The notes: generated by a model from the letters alone, not told the origin. Shown: positions 1 to 6,680, counted from the first letter of the stretch. The stretch is 12,744 nt of DNA from Patescibacteria group bacterium (GCA_022705465.1 JAKJEK010000011.1:1-12744), one strand, 5' to 3'. Program-made: numbers and translations.

Positions 1-1
1 G

Positions 2-535
2 AATGAGGAGAAAGAGGGATTGGTGGTGCCAACTATATATATGATCATGAAAGAACAAGCGCTTCGAACAAAGTATATGACTATGAGCAGATTAAATGTG
101 CTTGAGAAGATTTCAATCATTTTGTCTTTTGCCTCTTTGTCCATTGGTACATTTGTAGTTGTGAGCGACATGTTTAAAAATTATTCATATATTTATGTGA
201 TAATACTTGGTCTTTACGGAGTGTTCTGGATCTTTTCTATTCGGCAATTAATTAAAGTCTCACCATGGGGAAAGGTTGTGGATAAACAAAAGTCATTTCC
301 TTTACCCCTAACGTTGGTGAGATTTATGGATGAAACCGGAAAGAAACTAATTAAAACAACAATAACAAATGAAAGCGGTAAGTTTTCCGCTTTGCTTAAG
401 CAGGGTTATTACAAAATTGCTGCTTCAAAGCCAGGCTATGCTATGACTTATCCAGTCAAGTTTTATGCAACAGGCGACATGAACGTTTATAACGAAAGCA
501 TCGTTATGGAAAGAAGAGTGTTGGGGGTGTGTTAG
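2..535 (+). CDS. C-terminal part of a membrane protein with a carboxypeptidase-regulatory-like domain (5' partial)
   Basis: The frame is open from the left edge, so the true start probably lies outside the window; the first possible internal start is TTG at 20. Two hydrophobic segments are visible (ISIILSFASLSIGTFVVV and the YIYVIILGLYGVFWIF region), followed by a short basic linker and a beta-rich stretch with the pattern of a carboxypeptidase-regulatory-like/PEGA-type fold: FPLPLTLVRFMDETGKKL, then a TNESGKF turn and KQGYYKIAASKPGY. Proteins ending this way are common in CPR genomes as membrane-anchored surface proteins; that is family knowledge, and the substrate or partner is unknown. No terminator is visible after the stop. 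Confidence 0.7.
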   Translation, partial: NEEKEGLVVPTIYMIMKEQALRTKYMTMSRLNVLEKISIILSFASLSIGTFVVVSDMFKNYSYIYVIILGLYGVFWIFSIRQLIKVSPWGKVVDKQKSFPLPLTLVRFMDETGKKLIKTTITNESGKFSALLKQGYYKIAASKPGYAMTYPVKFYATGDMNVYNESIVMERRVLGVC

Positions 536-646
536 AGAAGTATGGTTTGTTGATGATTGGATTCTAATGGTGTCTATTTATAGTGTTGCTGCTAATTATA
601 GCTACCAGATTCTCTGCCATGGAGGATCCGGCTATTGTTTTGTTTC

Positions 647-675
647 TTGATTTTTACGTTTTTAGGGAATACAAT
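647..675 (+). promoter_or_regulatory. Sigma70-type promoter for the 711-1273 operon
   Basis: TTGATT at 647-652 and TACAAT at 670-675 are separated by exactly 17 bases. The hexamers and spacing are the same as in the promoter in front of the tRNA cluster (5738-5766). Transcription would begin near 682, giving a leader of about 29 bases. A weaker alternative, TTGGAT-16-TATAGT, lies at 557-584. The rest of 536-646 holds nothing I recognise. Confidence 0.5.
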
Positions 676-710
676 AAGCTGCAATGCAATTTTGACGGAG
701 AGCATTACTA

Positions 711-938
711 GTGAAAAGAAGAATAGCAAAAATAATTACCGGTGGAACATTGGCTATTATGTTTGTTGGTGGTATGGTTTGGTATTCGGTGATTAGTAGC
801 CAGTCAAATAGTTTAGCATCGCCAGGTGGATCGAAGGATGTGTTGACGAATGAGCTTGAAGACAGGAGCAATGATGGCACAAAAAGTGAGCTAAACGGCC
901 CGCCAAAAGAACCTTTACCCGCAGAAACTGAAGGTTAA
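711..938 (+). CDS. Small single-pass membrane protein of unknown function
   Basis: 75 residues starting at GTG, with GGAG at 697-700 as a plausible ribosome-binding site; no ATG is available in frame. A basic start (KRR) leads into one transmembrane segment at about residues 6-28, followed by a polar, acidic, proline-containing tail (about 29-75) that is probably disordered and outside the membrane. The stop codon overlaps the ATG of the next gene (TAATG at 936-940), so the two are translationally coupled and form an operon with the MGMT-like gene. I do not recognise a family, and the sequence gives no function. Confidence 0.55.
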   Translation: MKRRIAKIITGGTLAIMFVGGMVWYSVISSQSNSLASPGGSKDVLTNELEDRSNDGTKSELNGPPKEPLPAETEG

Positions 939-1273
939 TGACTGACTTAACGATGAGAAAAGAATTTGAGCGCAGGGTCTATAGTTTAGTTTCAAGGATT
1001 CCGAGCGGAATGGTAGCGACGTATGGTCAGATTGCGCGTTTAGCGCATATCCCAAATCCGAGGTATGTTGGTTATCTACTACATCGAAATCCTGATCCGA
1101 AACACATTCCTTGTCACAGGGTGGTGAATAGTCGGGGCAAATTGTCTGGAAGTTATGCGTTTGGTGGATACGAGGTTCAAAAGACACTACTGGTTAGAGA
1201 GGGTGTAGCGTTTTGTGGCGCCGCAGTCGATATGCGCTCCTGCATGTGGAATGATGAGGTGGAGAATAGTTAA
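938..1273 (+). CDS. MGMT-family protein (methylguanine-DNA methyltransferase, C-terminal domain only)
   Basis: 111 residues forming the DNA-binding/active-site domain of O6-alkylguanine-DNA alkyltransferases without the N-terminal ribonuclease-H-like domain. The helix-turn-helix (ATYGQIARLA, about 27-36) is followed by PRYVGYLLHRNP with the Arg42 and Asn51 positions, and the PCHRVV motif with Cys59 and His60; Glu88 in LLVREGV completes the Cys-His-Glu set. Because the Cys is present (not the PWHR of alkyltransferase-like proteins), methyl transfer from damaged guanine is possible, but the family also contains non-catalytic damage sensors. The ATG overlaps the stop of the upstream membrane-protein gene. 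The last 20 residues do not match the family core and may be poorly conserved. Confidence 0.85.
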   Translation: MTDLTMRKEFERRVYSLVSRIPSGMVATYGQIARLAHIPNPRYVGYLLHRNPDPKHIPCHRVVNSRGKLSGSYAFGGYEVQKTLLVREGVAFCGAAVDMRSCMWNDEVENS

Positions 1274-1382
1274 GCATTTTTCTGTTCTGAGTTACCTCAA
1301 GTAGAGGGCAGGTTGGTTATGAATGGTATTCTGTCTGGAGTACAGTTAACGCAGAGTTATATAGATTTTAAAGGACTAAATA

Positions 1383-2186
1383 ATGATAGTATACTCAGCA
1401 TTTGTTCCGCATCCGCCACTGATAGTGCCAGGAGTTGGAAAGGGGAGAGAGAAGCAACTGAAAAAAACAGAGATGGCGCTTGCAAGAGTTGCTAAAGACA
1501 TTGCTTCAAGTGAGCCAGATACGATTCTGGTGATTACGCCTCATGCACGTTCTTTGTTTGATAGATTTAATGTGTGCGGTATGGAAAAGCTGACCGGTAG
1601 TCTAGCAGAGTTTGAATTGGGGCAGCCTTTGTGGGAGGGTCGTGGTAATCCGGGTTTGGCAAGATTGATATGTGAAAGGTCGGAAAAGGAGGGAATTGCT
1701 GCTACTTGCTATGACGATGGCGAGTCTGGCTATGAGTTGGATTACGGTAGTCTTGTGCCCTTGTATTTTATAAGTCAACAACTAGAGTTTAGCTGTAAGG
1801 TTTTACCGATTGGTTATTCTCTCCTATCCAGGGCGGAGCATTTTGTGTTTGGTCAGGCAATAGGAGAGGCGTGTGCCGAGAGCAGAGAAAGGATTGCGAT
1901 AATTGCATCGGGAGATTTGAGCCATCGCCTGGGATATAAGATACCAGAAGGATTTGGTTTTGACGGCGAACGTTTTGATCATGAATTTATAAGGAATTTA
2001 AAGGAGAACGATGTCGCTGCGGTGTTAGAGATGGATGAGGAGTTGGTGGAAAGTGCAGGTGAATGCGGTTACAGATCTGCTCTAGTACTATTAGGAATAA
2101 TATCTGATTTATCAAATGGTTTTGACGAGTATTCTTATGAGGGGCCATATGGGATTGGCCATTTAGTTGGACGATTTAAAATTTGA
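1383..2186 (+). CDS. LigB-type / AmmeMemoRadiSam system protein B-like protein
   Basis: 267 residues, ATG start with AAAGGA seven bases upstream. It matches the class III extradiol-dioxygenase fold (LigB/MEMO superfamily): PHPPLIVPG with His10 near the N-terminus, ITPHAR with His54, ASGDLSH with His181, and AGECGYRS with Glu227, the last corresponding to the conserved ECG of the subunit-B-like subgroup. In bacteria and archaea such proteins often occur with or fused to an AMMECR1 domain and a radical SAM enzyme; here the protein ends after the LigB domain and neither partner is nearby. The usual DHG turn in the middle reads LDYGS (Tyr121), a point of interest. The true reaction and substrate of this subgroup are not established. 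Confidence 0.8.
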   Translation: MIVYSAFVPHPPLIVPGVGKGREKQLKKTEMALARVAKDIASSEPDTILVITPHARSLFDRFNVCGMEKLTGSLAEFELGQPLWEGRGNPGLARLICERSEKEGIAATCYDDGESGYELDYGSLVPLYFISQQLEFSCKVLPIGYSLLSRAEHFVFGQAIGEACAESRERIAIIASGDLSHRLGYKIPEGFGFDGERFDHEFIRNLKENDVAAVLEMDEELVESAGECGYRSALVLLGIISDLSNGFDEYSYEGPYGIGHLVGRFKI

Positions 2187-2196
2187 GAAATGTTTG

Positions 2197-2225
2197 GTGA
2201 CAGAATTACGTATTGCTGGTATTAT
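2197..2225 (+). promoter_or_regulatory. Extended -10 promoter for the prepilin gene
   Basis: GTGACA at 2197-2202, a 17-base spacer and TATTAT at 2220-2225 preceded by TGG, which makes an extended -10 element. Transcription would start near 2232, about 28 bases before the prepilin ATG. Confidence 0.5.
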
Positions 2226-2259
2226 TGTGGTTGATAAATAGGAAGAGCGGGAGGAGGGG

Positions 2260-2760
2260 ATGAGACAAAGAGCATTTACTCTGATCGAATTACTGATTGT
2301 TGTCGTAATTGTTGGAGTGCTGGCCGGGGTGGTAGTTACGAACTATACCGAGACCCGGCGTCGAAGTGTCGTTGCTGACGATGAAGCTTTCTTAGAATCT
2401 TTTAAACAATCATTGGCGCTATATAGAGCTGATAATAATGGGAAGCTGCCAGCGTGGAACGAGAAATGGCTTGAGCCAGGGGAGGCGCTGGATCCGTATA
2501 TTCAAAATATGCCGCCGGTAATTGATTTTGGTGGTTGGCCAACGGATGAATTGCGCGACGGTACGCATTGGAAATTTGGAAATCACTGGAATTCTGGAAA
2601 TGGCACCACGGGGCCTGGGGGATACGGAAATATTAACGTGAAATTATTGACTTGCCCGCATTATGATTGGGCGCTAAGTAACGGTATTGGAGCGTGGGTG
2701 TATTTAGTTGATGGCAGAGTGAGCGGTTTTAGTTTAGTAAATCACGAAGTGGCTTGGTAG
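2260..2760 (+). CDS. Type IV pilin-like protein (prepilin)
   Basis: 166 residues with a class III prepilin signal: a short basic leader MRQRA, then FTLIELL and a hydrophobic helix to about residue 29. Cleavage by prepilin peptidase is expected between Ala5 and Phe6, with the conserved glutamate at mature position 5 (Glu10 here); Ala instead of Gly before the cut is less usual but accepted. The remainder is a soluble head rich in Trp, Gly and Asn (GNHWNSGNGTTGPGGYG) with two cysteines. A strong GGAGGAGG Shine-Dalgarno lies just before the ATG. No pilus assembly genes are nearby, so it is a single pilin or pseudopilin subunit, probably for a type IV pilus or competence system encoded elsewhere. 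Confidence 0.85.
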   Translation: MRQRAFTLIELLIVVVIVGVLAGVVVTNYTETRRRSVVADDEAFLESFKQSLALYRADNNGKLPAWNEKWLEPGEALDPYIQNMPPVIDFGGWPTDELRDGTHWKFGNHWNSGNGTTGPGGYGNINVKLLTCPHYDWALSNGIGAWVYLVDGRVSGFSLVNHEVAW

Positions 2761-2783
2761 GTCAGCTAAACTAAAGCAGAAAC

Positions 2784-3428
2784 CTACAGGCCAAAAGTGC
2801 CTCGAACAATAAATGAAAAAACACGCATGATCGGCTCAATTACGGTTGATATTACTGAAATGCCGGTAATTTGGGCAAGAAGAACTAGTCCAAAAAGTAG
2901 CGGCAGCCCGGCAGATTGATAGGCTTCTTTGGCTTCATCATCGAGAAAGTAGCTAATTATGTGGGAACCGTCCAGTGGATATATTGGCAGTAGATTGAAG
3001 GCTGCCAGTAAGAGATTTACTTCGATTGCATAATTTAGTGCAACCAGCAAAAGCGAGGCATCGGGATTCTGACCGGTGAGCAAAGCGTAGCGGATGGGAA
3101 TAGCCAGGATTAGGGCCATTAGCAAATTAGCTACAATGCCTGCCAGAGAGACTTTAATTTCATCGCTGGATTTATGGTAATTGTTTGGATTAACAGGAAC
3201 GGGCTTACCCCAACCGAAACCGACCAGCAGAAAGAATAGGCTGCCCATGGGATCCAGATGGGCAATGGGATTTAGGGTAAGGCGCCCCATGTACTTAGAC
3301 GTATTGTCGCCAGATTTATAGGCAGCGAAGGCGTGAGCAAATTCGTGGACCGTAATACCTATTACAAGCGACGCGAATAGCACAACAAGCAGTATCGGGT
3401 TTTCTTGGGCAAGCCTAGCAATGAACAT
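2784..3428 (-). CDS. M50 / site-2 protease family membrane metallopeptidase
   Basis: 214 residues, ATG start with AGGA eight bases upstream. The zinc-binding HEFAH motif (His28, Glu29, His32) lies inside the first hydrophobic helix, and the second conserved motif NLLPIYPLDG (145-154, Asp153) supplies the third ligand; several other membrane helices flank these. The size and motif order match the short rhomboid-neighbour type of site-2 proteases found widely in bacteria (PDZ domain absent). Such enzymes cut within membranes, but the substrate here cannot be told. The gene converges on the prepilin gene with only 23 bases between stops. Confidence 0.92.
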   Translation of the reverse strand: MFIARLAQENPILLVVLFASLVIGITVHEFAHAFAAYKSGDNTSKYMGRLTLNPIAHLDPMGSLFFLLVGFGWGKPVPVNPNNYHKSSDEIKVSLAGIVANLLMALILAIPIRYALLTGQNPDASLLLVALNYAIEVNLLLAAFNLLPIYPLDGSHIISYFLDDEAKEAYQSAGLPLLFGLVLLAQITGISVISTVIEPIMRVFSFIVRGTFGL

Positions 3429-3478
3429 ATCGAAATTCCTAGTTTAGATTAATAATGCGTTAGATCAGATGATTGGAC

Positions 3479-3507
3479 TTGAATTTACACGAAATAATTG
3501 GTATGAT
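3479..3507 (+). promoter_or_regulatory. Extended -10 promoter for rpmB
   Basis: TTGAAT at 3479-3484, a 17-base spacer and TATGAT at 3502-3507, with TG at 3499-3500 forming an extended -10. The predicted start near 3514 leaves a leader of about 46 bases before the L28 ATG. Confidence 0.6.
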
Positions 3508-3560
3508 ACACAAAGTAATATTGATTTAAGTTTATCATAAAAAAGGTTGAGGAAAAAGTT

Positions 3561-3740
3561 ATGGCAAGTTGCGTACTATGCAGAAAAAGAGCAAAAAGCG
3601 GTAACGCCGTGTCACATTCGCAGATTCACACTAAACGCCGATTCAAACCAAATCTTCAAAAGGTTGGCGGTGTTATGGTTTGCACCAGGTGTCTTAGAAC
3701 TCTTAGCCGCGAACCAAAAAACACAGAAATATCTGAGTAA
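3561..3740 (+). CDS. rpmB: 50S ribosomal protein L28
   Basis: 59 residues. The protein begins MASCVLCRKRAKSGNAVSHS and continues with the typical HTKRRFKPNLQKV segment and VCTRCLRTL; this is the L28 pattern. The CxxC pairs (Cys4/Cys7 and VCTRC) indicate the zinc-binding form. A GAGG sequence about nine bases upstream serves as ribosome-binding site. It is transcribed alone, from its own promoter, and convergent with a zinc-ribbon gene. An overlapping longer frame at 3547-3804 is out of phase with this gene and is not real. Confidence 0.93.
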   Translation: MASCVLCRKRAKSGNAVSHSQIHTKRRFKPNLQKVGGVMVCTRCLRTLSREPKNTEISE

Positions 3741-3772
3741 ATCCCAGTATTTTTGCGTTTCGTCGATTAGTT

Positions 3773-4111
3773 CTATTCAGGTAGTGTTTCGCCCAAGGCC
3801 TTAATGGCCTTGTTTCGTTTTTCTATTTCTTGCTGGAAACAATTTTCACATAAAGTATCTTCAGACTTTGGTTCAAAAGAAACTTCAGCTTTCTTTTTGC
3901 ACTTACGGCACTGAATTGGCCACACAGGGTGTTTTTCGCGAAGTTTTTCTTTATAGGTGGCTGCACATATTTTGCAGCGCTTCGGAGTGTTTTGAAGGCC
4001 TTTGTCATAGAAGAATTTTTGTTCGCCGGCTGTCCACAAAAATTTGTTACCGCAGTCTTTGCAGACAAGAACCCGGTCTTCAAGATTTGGTTGTTCTGGT
4101 GTGTTGGTCAT
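3773..4111 (-). CDS. Double zinc-ribbon protein
   Basis: 112 residues with two four-cysteine modules. The first (CKDCGNKFLWTAGEQKFF, then KGLQNTPKRCKIC; Cys17, Cys20, Cys46, Cys49) matches the probable zinc-ribbon domain family that is widespread in small bacterial genomes. The second has CRKC and CENC (Cys68, Cys71, Cys88, Cys91). The role is not established; binding of nucleic acid or protein is a reasonable guess for such ribbons. There is no Shine-Dalgarno in front of the ATG; TATAGT (minus strand, 4129-4134) would place the transcript start about ten bases before it, so translation may use a very short leader. Confidence 0.8.
   Translation of the reverse strand: MTNTPEQPNLEDRVLVCKDCGNKFLWTAGEQKFFYDKGLQNTPKRCKICAATYKEKLREKHPVWPIQCRKCKKKAEVSFEPKSEDTLCENCFQQEIEKRNKAIKALGETLPE
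3795..3822 (+). terminator. Probable rpmB terminator inside the convergent gene
   Basis: AAGGCC, a five-base loop and GGCCTT (3795-3811) followed by GTTTCGTTTTT. It lies 55 bases after the rpmB stop and within the last codons of the minus-strand zinc-ribbon gene, so the same DNA would be coding on one strand and a stop signal on the other. Confidence 0.5.
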
Positions 4112-4166
4112 AAAAACGTTTGTTAGATACTATAATTTTTCTTAATTTTACTGTGGTTGGACTCTC

Positions 4167-4195
4167 TTGTCAATTATAGAGGGGTTTGCTAGATT
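4167..4195 (+). promoter_or_regulatory. Possible promoter giving a leaderless holB transcript
   Basis: TTGTCA at 4167-4172, a 17-base spacer and TAGATT at 4190-4195. The start would fall at about 4202, next to the ATG at 4203. A short AGG at 4197-4199 is the only Shine-Dalgarno-like sequence. Confidence 0.35.
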
Positions 4196-4202
4196 TAGGT
4201 AG

Positions 4203-4928
4203 ATGAAGGCAAAGGAAATATTGGAAAATGAGGCGAAGAGTGGTTCCTGGTCTCACGCTTATTTATTGGTCGGAAATGATTCGCAAGCAATTGACGAGTT
4301 GATTGCCTTTATCAAGCGTGAGAAGAGAATTAGTGATGTTGACTTGTCAGTTGTGAGACCACCGGATGAAACTGGACGAAGCGGTGATATTAAGGTAGAG
4401 GAGATCAGGCGGCTTATCCATGAAGTCCATTTATCACCTTATGGTAAAGAACGACTAGCGGTTGTTTATGGGTGTGATAGATTAAACCAGTCATCTGGAA
4501 ATGTGTTGCTCAAAACCCTGGAAGAGCCACCAGGCAGTGTGACGTTTGTGTTAGCCGCATCTTGCGATTCGGTTTTGCCGACGATTAAATCGAGATGCCG
4601 ATTGCTCAGGGTGTCGTCTGATGGTCGTCCTGATGAAGCATATATCGATTCGTTAGGTTTGCTGACCAGGGATTTTGCCACGATTTCTAAGGAGTGTGAT
4701 CGACTGGCCAAGGAAAATGAAATCGAAGATTACTTAGACAGTTTGGAGCAAGCGCTTCGCCAATTAATGCTAGCGGATGGCGGTGTAGGGTGCGGTTTGG
4801 CGCTAAAAGAGGTATTGAAGGCACGTAAATCAATAAGGGGAAACGCTAACTCCAGACTGGTATTGGAAAATATGGCTTTACGCATCGGTTTATTGGTGTC
4901 AAAACAACTTGCCGGTAAGCGCAAATAA
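4203..4928 (+). CDS. holB: DNA polymerase III delta prime-like clamp-loader subunit (HolB)
   Basis: 241 residues with the AAA+ layout of delta prime: SHAYLLVGN at 17-25 where P-loop proteins have the Walker A motif, then VEEIRRLIHEVHLSPYGKER, the sensor segment GNVLLKTLEEPPGSVTF, and LPTIKSRCR with the SRC arginine-finger motif (130-132). The P-loop GxxGxGK is replaced by GNDSQAID, so this subunit should not bind ATP, which is the usual state for delta prime. It also lacks the zinc-binding cysteines seen in many DnaX/HolB proteins and is shorter than typical (about 300 or more). The role is to load the sliding clamp with DnaX and delta. It is followed 27 bases later by the TPR gene, probably in one transcript. 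Confidence 0.85.
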   Translation: MKAKEILENEAKSGSWSHAYLLVGNDSQAIDELIAFIKREKRISDVDLSVVRPPDETGRSGDIKVEEIRRLIHEVHLSPYGKERLAVVYGCDRLNQSSGNVLLKTLEEPPGSVTFVLAASCDSVLPTIKSRCRLLRVSSDGRPDEAYIDSLGLLTRDFATISKECDRLAKENEIEDYLDSLEQALRQLMLADGGVGCGLALKEVLKARKSIRGNANSRLVLENMALRIGLLVSKQLAGKRK

Positions 4929-4955
4929 TTTCCTTGAGTAAACAAGGGAGGATGC

Positions 4956-5687
4956 TTGCTTGAAATTCTTATCATTTTATCGTTGGCTCTCGCATTGTTT
5001 TTAATGCTGAGAAATTTTCCTCTAGCGAGCAATGAACCTAAAAATGAAGAAGGAGAGGAGATGGGTTTGTTGAATAACCTGTTCAAGAAACGGGAAGAGA
5101 TAATCGAAGAGATTCAGGAGGAGATTAAGCGTGGGCAGGAAGACGTTGTTGCACCTGTTGAAATCAACATGGCTCAACAACGATATATGGAGCACAATCC
5201 AGAAATTGCGAAAATGTTGTATGCCGCGGATCAGGCATTAGCTGCCGAGGATTTGCGTGAGGCAGAAGAGAAAGCACTGGAAGCAATCATGAAGGATAAG
5301 CGCTCAGCTCAAGCTTATGTGATTTTAGGAAAGATTTCTCGCATGAGAGGTGATTTTGACGATGCAAAAGAGGCATTCAAGACGGCAATTAAATGTAATC
5401 CCGAGTTGGGTGAAGCATACTACGGTTTAGGCGATATGTATTTAAAAAATGAAAGCTATGCAGAAGCGATAGAATATTTGCAGAAAGCAGTAATCCTTGA
5501 GCGAGGCCAACCGGAGTGGCATGCATCGCTTGGCAAGGCATACTTGGAGGTGCGCCAGTTCGCGAAGGCTTCTAAGGCGTTCAAGCGTGCTGCAAATCTA
5601 GATATTGATAATAAAGAGTATCGTGATTTGGCGATTGAGGCTGAGGAAAAGTATCGTTCGCATTCGCACGTTCCAAGAGCGAAGTAG
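4956..5687 (+). CDS. Membrane-anchored TPR-repeat protein
   Basis: 243 residues from a TTG start chosen because GGGAGG stands directly before it and the nearby ATG at 4952 runs into a stop at once. One N-terminal transmembrane segment (about 3-19) is followed by a charged coiled-coil-like stretch (KKREEIIEEIQEEIKRGQ, about 44-61) and then four tetratricopeptide units at roughly 84-115, 118-151, 152-185 and 187-220, with the usual Ala/Gly/Tyr spacing (AYYGLGDMYLKNESYAEAIE). TPR arrays hold protein partners; which ones is unknown. The soluble part is probably cytoplasmic. It follows holB closely and precedes the tRNA cluster. Confidence 0.8.
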   Translation: MLEILIILSLALALFLMLRNFPLASNEPKNEEGEEMGLLNNLFKKREEIIEEIQEEIKRGQEDVVAPVEINMAQQRYMEHNPEIAKMLYAADQALAAEDLREAEEKALEAIMKDKRSAQAYVILGKISRMRGDFDDAKEAFKTAIKCNPELGEAYYGLGDMYLKNESYAEAIEYLQKAVILERGQPEWHASLGKAYLEVRQFAKASKAFKRAANLDIDNKEYRDLAIEAEEKYRSHSHVPRAK

Positions 5688-5737
5688 TTGCCGGTTACTC
5701 GGTGTGTTCGATGATTGTGAATTGCATGATATACGGA

Positions 5738-5766
5738 TTGATTTATAGTAGATAAGCTGCTACAAT
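5738..5766 (+). promoter_or_regulatory. Promoter for the tRNA cluster
   Basis: TTGATT at 5738-5743, a 17-base spacer and TACAAT at 5761-5766; the start would be near 5773, about 54 bases before tRNA-Thr. The rest of the gap after the TPR gene shows no terminator. Confidence 0.6.
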
Positions 5767-5826
5767 ACGTTGTGTTGATCACTGCGAGATAAGGCGGCCT
5801 TGCCCAATACGACATTGATTTAATTT

Positions 5827-5902
5827 GCCCAGGTAGCTCAGTTGGTAGAGCACACCCTTGGTAAGGGTGAGGTCACGGGTTCAATTCCCGTCTTGGGCTC
5901 CA
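5827..5902 (+). tRNA. tRNA-Thr (anticodon GGT)
   Basis: A full cloverleaf: acceptor GCCCAGG pairs with CTTGGGC, the D arm AGCTCAGTTGGTAGAGC, the anticodon stem CACCC/GGGTG around loop TTGGTAA giving GGT, the T arm with GGTTCAATTCC, and an encoded CCA end. Confidence 0.97.
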
Positions 5903-5937
5903 TGAATATTGCTAGCACACCTTGAAAATCGCATTAA

Positions 5938-6023
5938 GCTGGGATAGCGAAGCGGTCAAACGCGCCTGACTGTAAATCAGGTGGTCCACACCTTCGTAGG
6001 TTCGAATCCTACTCCCAGCACCA
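5938..6023 (+). tRNA. tRNA-Tyr (anticodon GTA)
   Basis: Acceptor GCTGGGA pairs with TCCCAGC; anticodon stem CTGA/TCAG around the GTA anticodon; a long variable arm (GGTCCACACC region) typical of bacterial tRNA-Tyr; T arm GGTTCGAATCC; encoded CCA. It lies 35 bases after tRNA-Thr(GGT). Confidence 0.97.
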
Positions 6024-6119
6024 TATTAAAATAATGGTTTGCGCCAGGCAGCAAGTAAGCTGGGCAAGTTTTTGCTTTGTGTAAATCACATCAAGAAGGA
6101 TGCGAACCACTGGCAGCTA

Positions 6120-6194
6120 GCCACCTTAGCTCAGCGGTAGAGCAACTGTTTTGTAAACAGTAGGCCGTCGGTTCAAATCCGACAGGTGGCTCCA
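6120..6194 (+). tRNA. tRNA-Thr (anticodon TGT)
   Basis: Acceptor GCCACCT pairs with AGGTGGC; D arm AGCTCAGCGGTAGAGC; anticodon stem ACTGT/ACAGT around TTTGTAA giving TGT; T arm GGTTCAAATCC; encoded CCA. The 96-base gap before it contains only a weak inverted repeat (GGTTTGC/GCGAACC). Confidence 0.97.
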
Positions 6195-6248
6195 GTAAAA
6201 TTGTTTAAGACCATAAATAGACAAGATTGTTCAAATAGAGGATAAGGA

Positions 6249-6416
6249 ATGGCAAAGGAAGCGAGAAAATTGGTAACTCTTGAATGCACTGTTTGCAAGA
6301 GTCGAAATTACCACACAGAGAAAAGGCTAAAGGGACAGGGCGTGATTGCACGGCTTGAGTTTTCAAAATATTGCTCTGTATGCAAAAAGCGCGCACCTCA
6401 CAAAGAAACCAAGTAG
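6249..6416 (+). CDS. rpmG: 50S ribosomal protein L33
   Basis: 55 residues with the L33 pattern: ARKLVTLECTVCKSRNYHTE at the start and FSKYCSVCKKRAPHKETK at the end. The two CxxC pairs (CTVC and CSVC) mark the zinc-binding form. AGGATAAGG is the ribosome-binding site. It is 54 bases after tRNA-Thr(TGT), with no clear promoter of its own, so it is probably transcribed with the tRNAs. In many bacteria rpmG is followed by tRNA-Trp, secE and nusG; tRNA-Trp is present here, but secE and nusG are not. Confidence 0.95.
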   Translation: MAKEARKLVTLECTVCKSRNYHTEKRLKGQGVIARLEFSKYCSVCKKRAPHKETK

Positions 6417-6461
6417 TTCCAATAACAAAGCTACTGCACTTTGCGAAAGAACGGCGATTTG

Positions 6462-6489
6462 ACCACGCTTTGGCGTGGTTGTTCGTTTA
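6462..6489 (+). terminator. Terminator after rpmG
   Basis: ACCACGC (6462-6468), a TTTG loop and GCGTGGT (6473-6479), then TGTTCGTTT. The 7-bp stem is perfect, but the T tract is interrupted. The hairpin overlaps the -35 of the next promoter. Confidence 0.6.
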
Positions 6490-6498
6490 ATGTATAAT
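6470..6498 (+). promoter_or_regulatory. Promoter for tRNA-Trp
   Basis: TTGGCG at 6470-6475, a 17-base spacer and a perfect TATAAT at 6493-6498. The start would be near 6505. The -35 is embedded in the upstream terminator hairpin. Confidence 0.55.
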
Positions 6499-6520
6499 AC
6501 ATTCGGAAAAGAGTTTTGAT

Positions 6521-6563
6521 AGGGTCTTAGTTAAACGGTATAACTGCGATCTCCAATCCCGAT
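6521..6563 (+). pseudogene. Decayed 5' half copy of tRNA-Trp
   Basis: This stretch aligns without gaps to the start of the intact tRNA-Trp 52 bases downstream. Over the D arm and anticodon region (6528-6562 against 6580-6614) I count 27 of 35 identical bases, including TAGTT.AACGGTA and the loop core TCTCCAA with the CCA anticodon. The anticodon stem no longer pairs, and T arm and acceptor 3' strand are absent. Both copies are preceded by the same GAT. A tandem duplication that kept only the 5' half is the simplest reading. Confidence 0.65.
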
Positions 6564-6572
6564 GTTTGTGAT

Positions 6573-6646
6573 AGGGGTATAGTTTAACGGTAAAACAACG
6601 GTCTCCAAAACCGTCGATCGGGGTTCGATTCCTCGTACCCCTGCCA
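6573..6646 (+). tRNA. tRNA-Trp (anticodon CCA)
   Basis: Acceptor AGGGGTA pairs with TACCCCT; D arm TAGTTTAACGGTAAAAC; anticodon stem ACGGT/ACCGT around CTCCAAA giving CCA; T arm GGGGTTCGATTCC; discriminator G and encoded CCA. Its 3' end forms part of a 41-bp repeat found again at 7554. Confidence 0.97.
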
Positions 6647-6680
6647 CAAGCTATCGGGACGATTCCTACAGGCCCTGCCA
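6640..6680 (+). repeat. 41-bp repeat, copy 1, starting in the tRNA-Trp 3' end
   Basis: The unit is CCTGCCA, 27 bases beginning CAAGCTATCGGGA, then CCTGCCA again. The first CCTGCCA is the end of tRNA-Trp. Copy 2 at 7554-7594 is the same in 36 of 41 positions and equal in length, with both CCTGCCA ends intact. Confidence 0.75.

Noticed and set aside
1313..1495. 60-codon frame before the LigB-like gene
   Set aside because: It overlaps the start of the LigB-like gene out of frame and has no motif or conserved-looking product.
2728..2787. Inverted repeats TTTAGTTTAG/CTAAACTAAA and GTAGGT/ACCTAC between convergent stops as a bidirectional terminator
   Set aside because: The loops are 28 and 19 bases, the two structures exclude each other, and no T tract follows.
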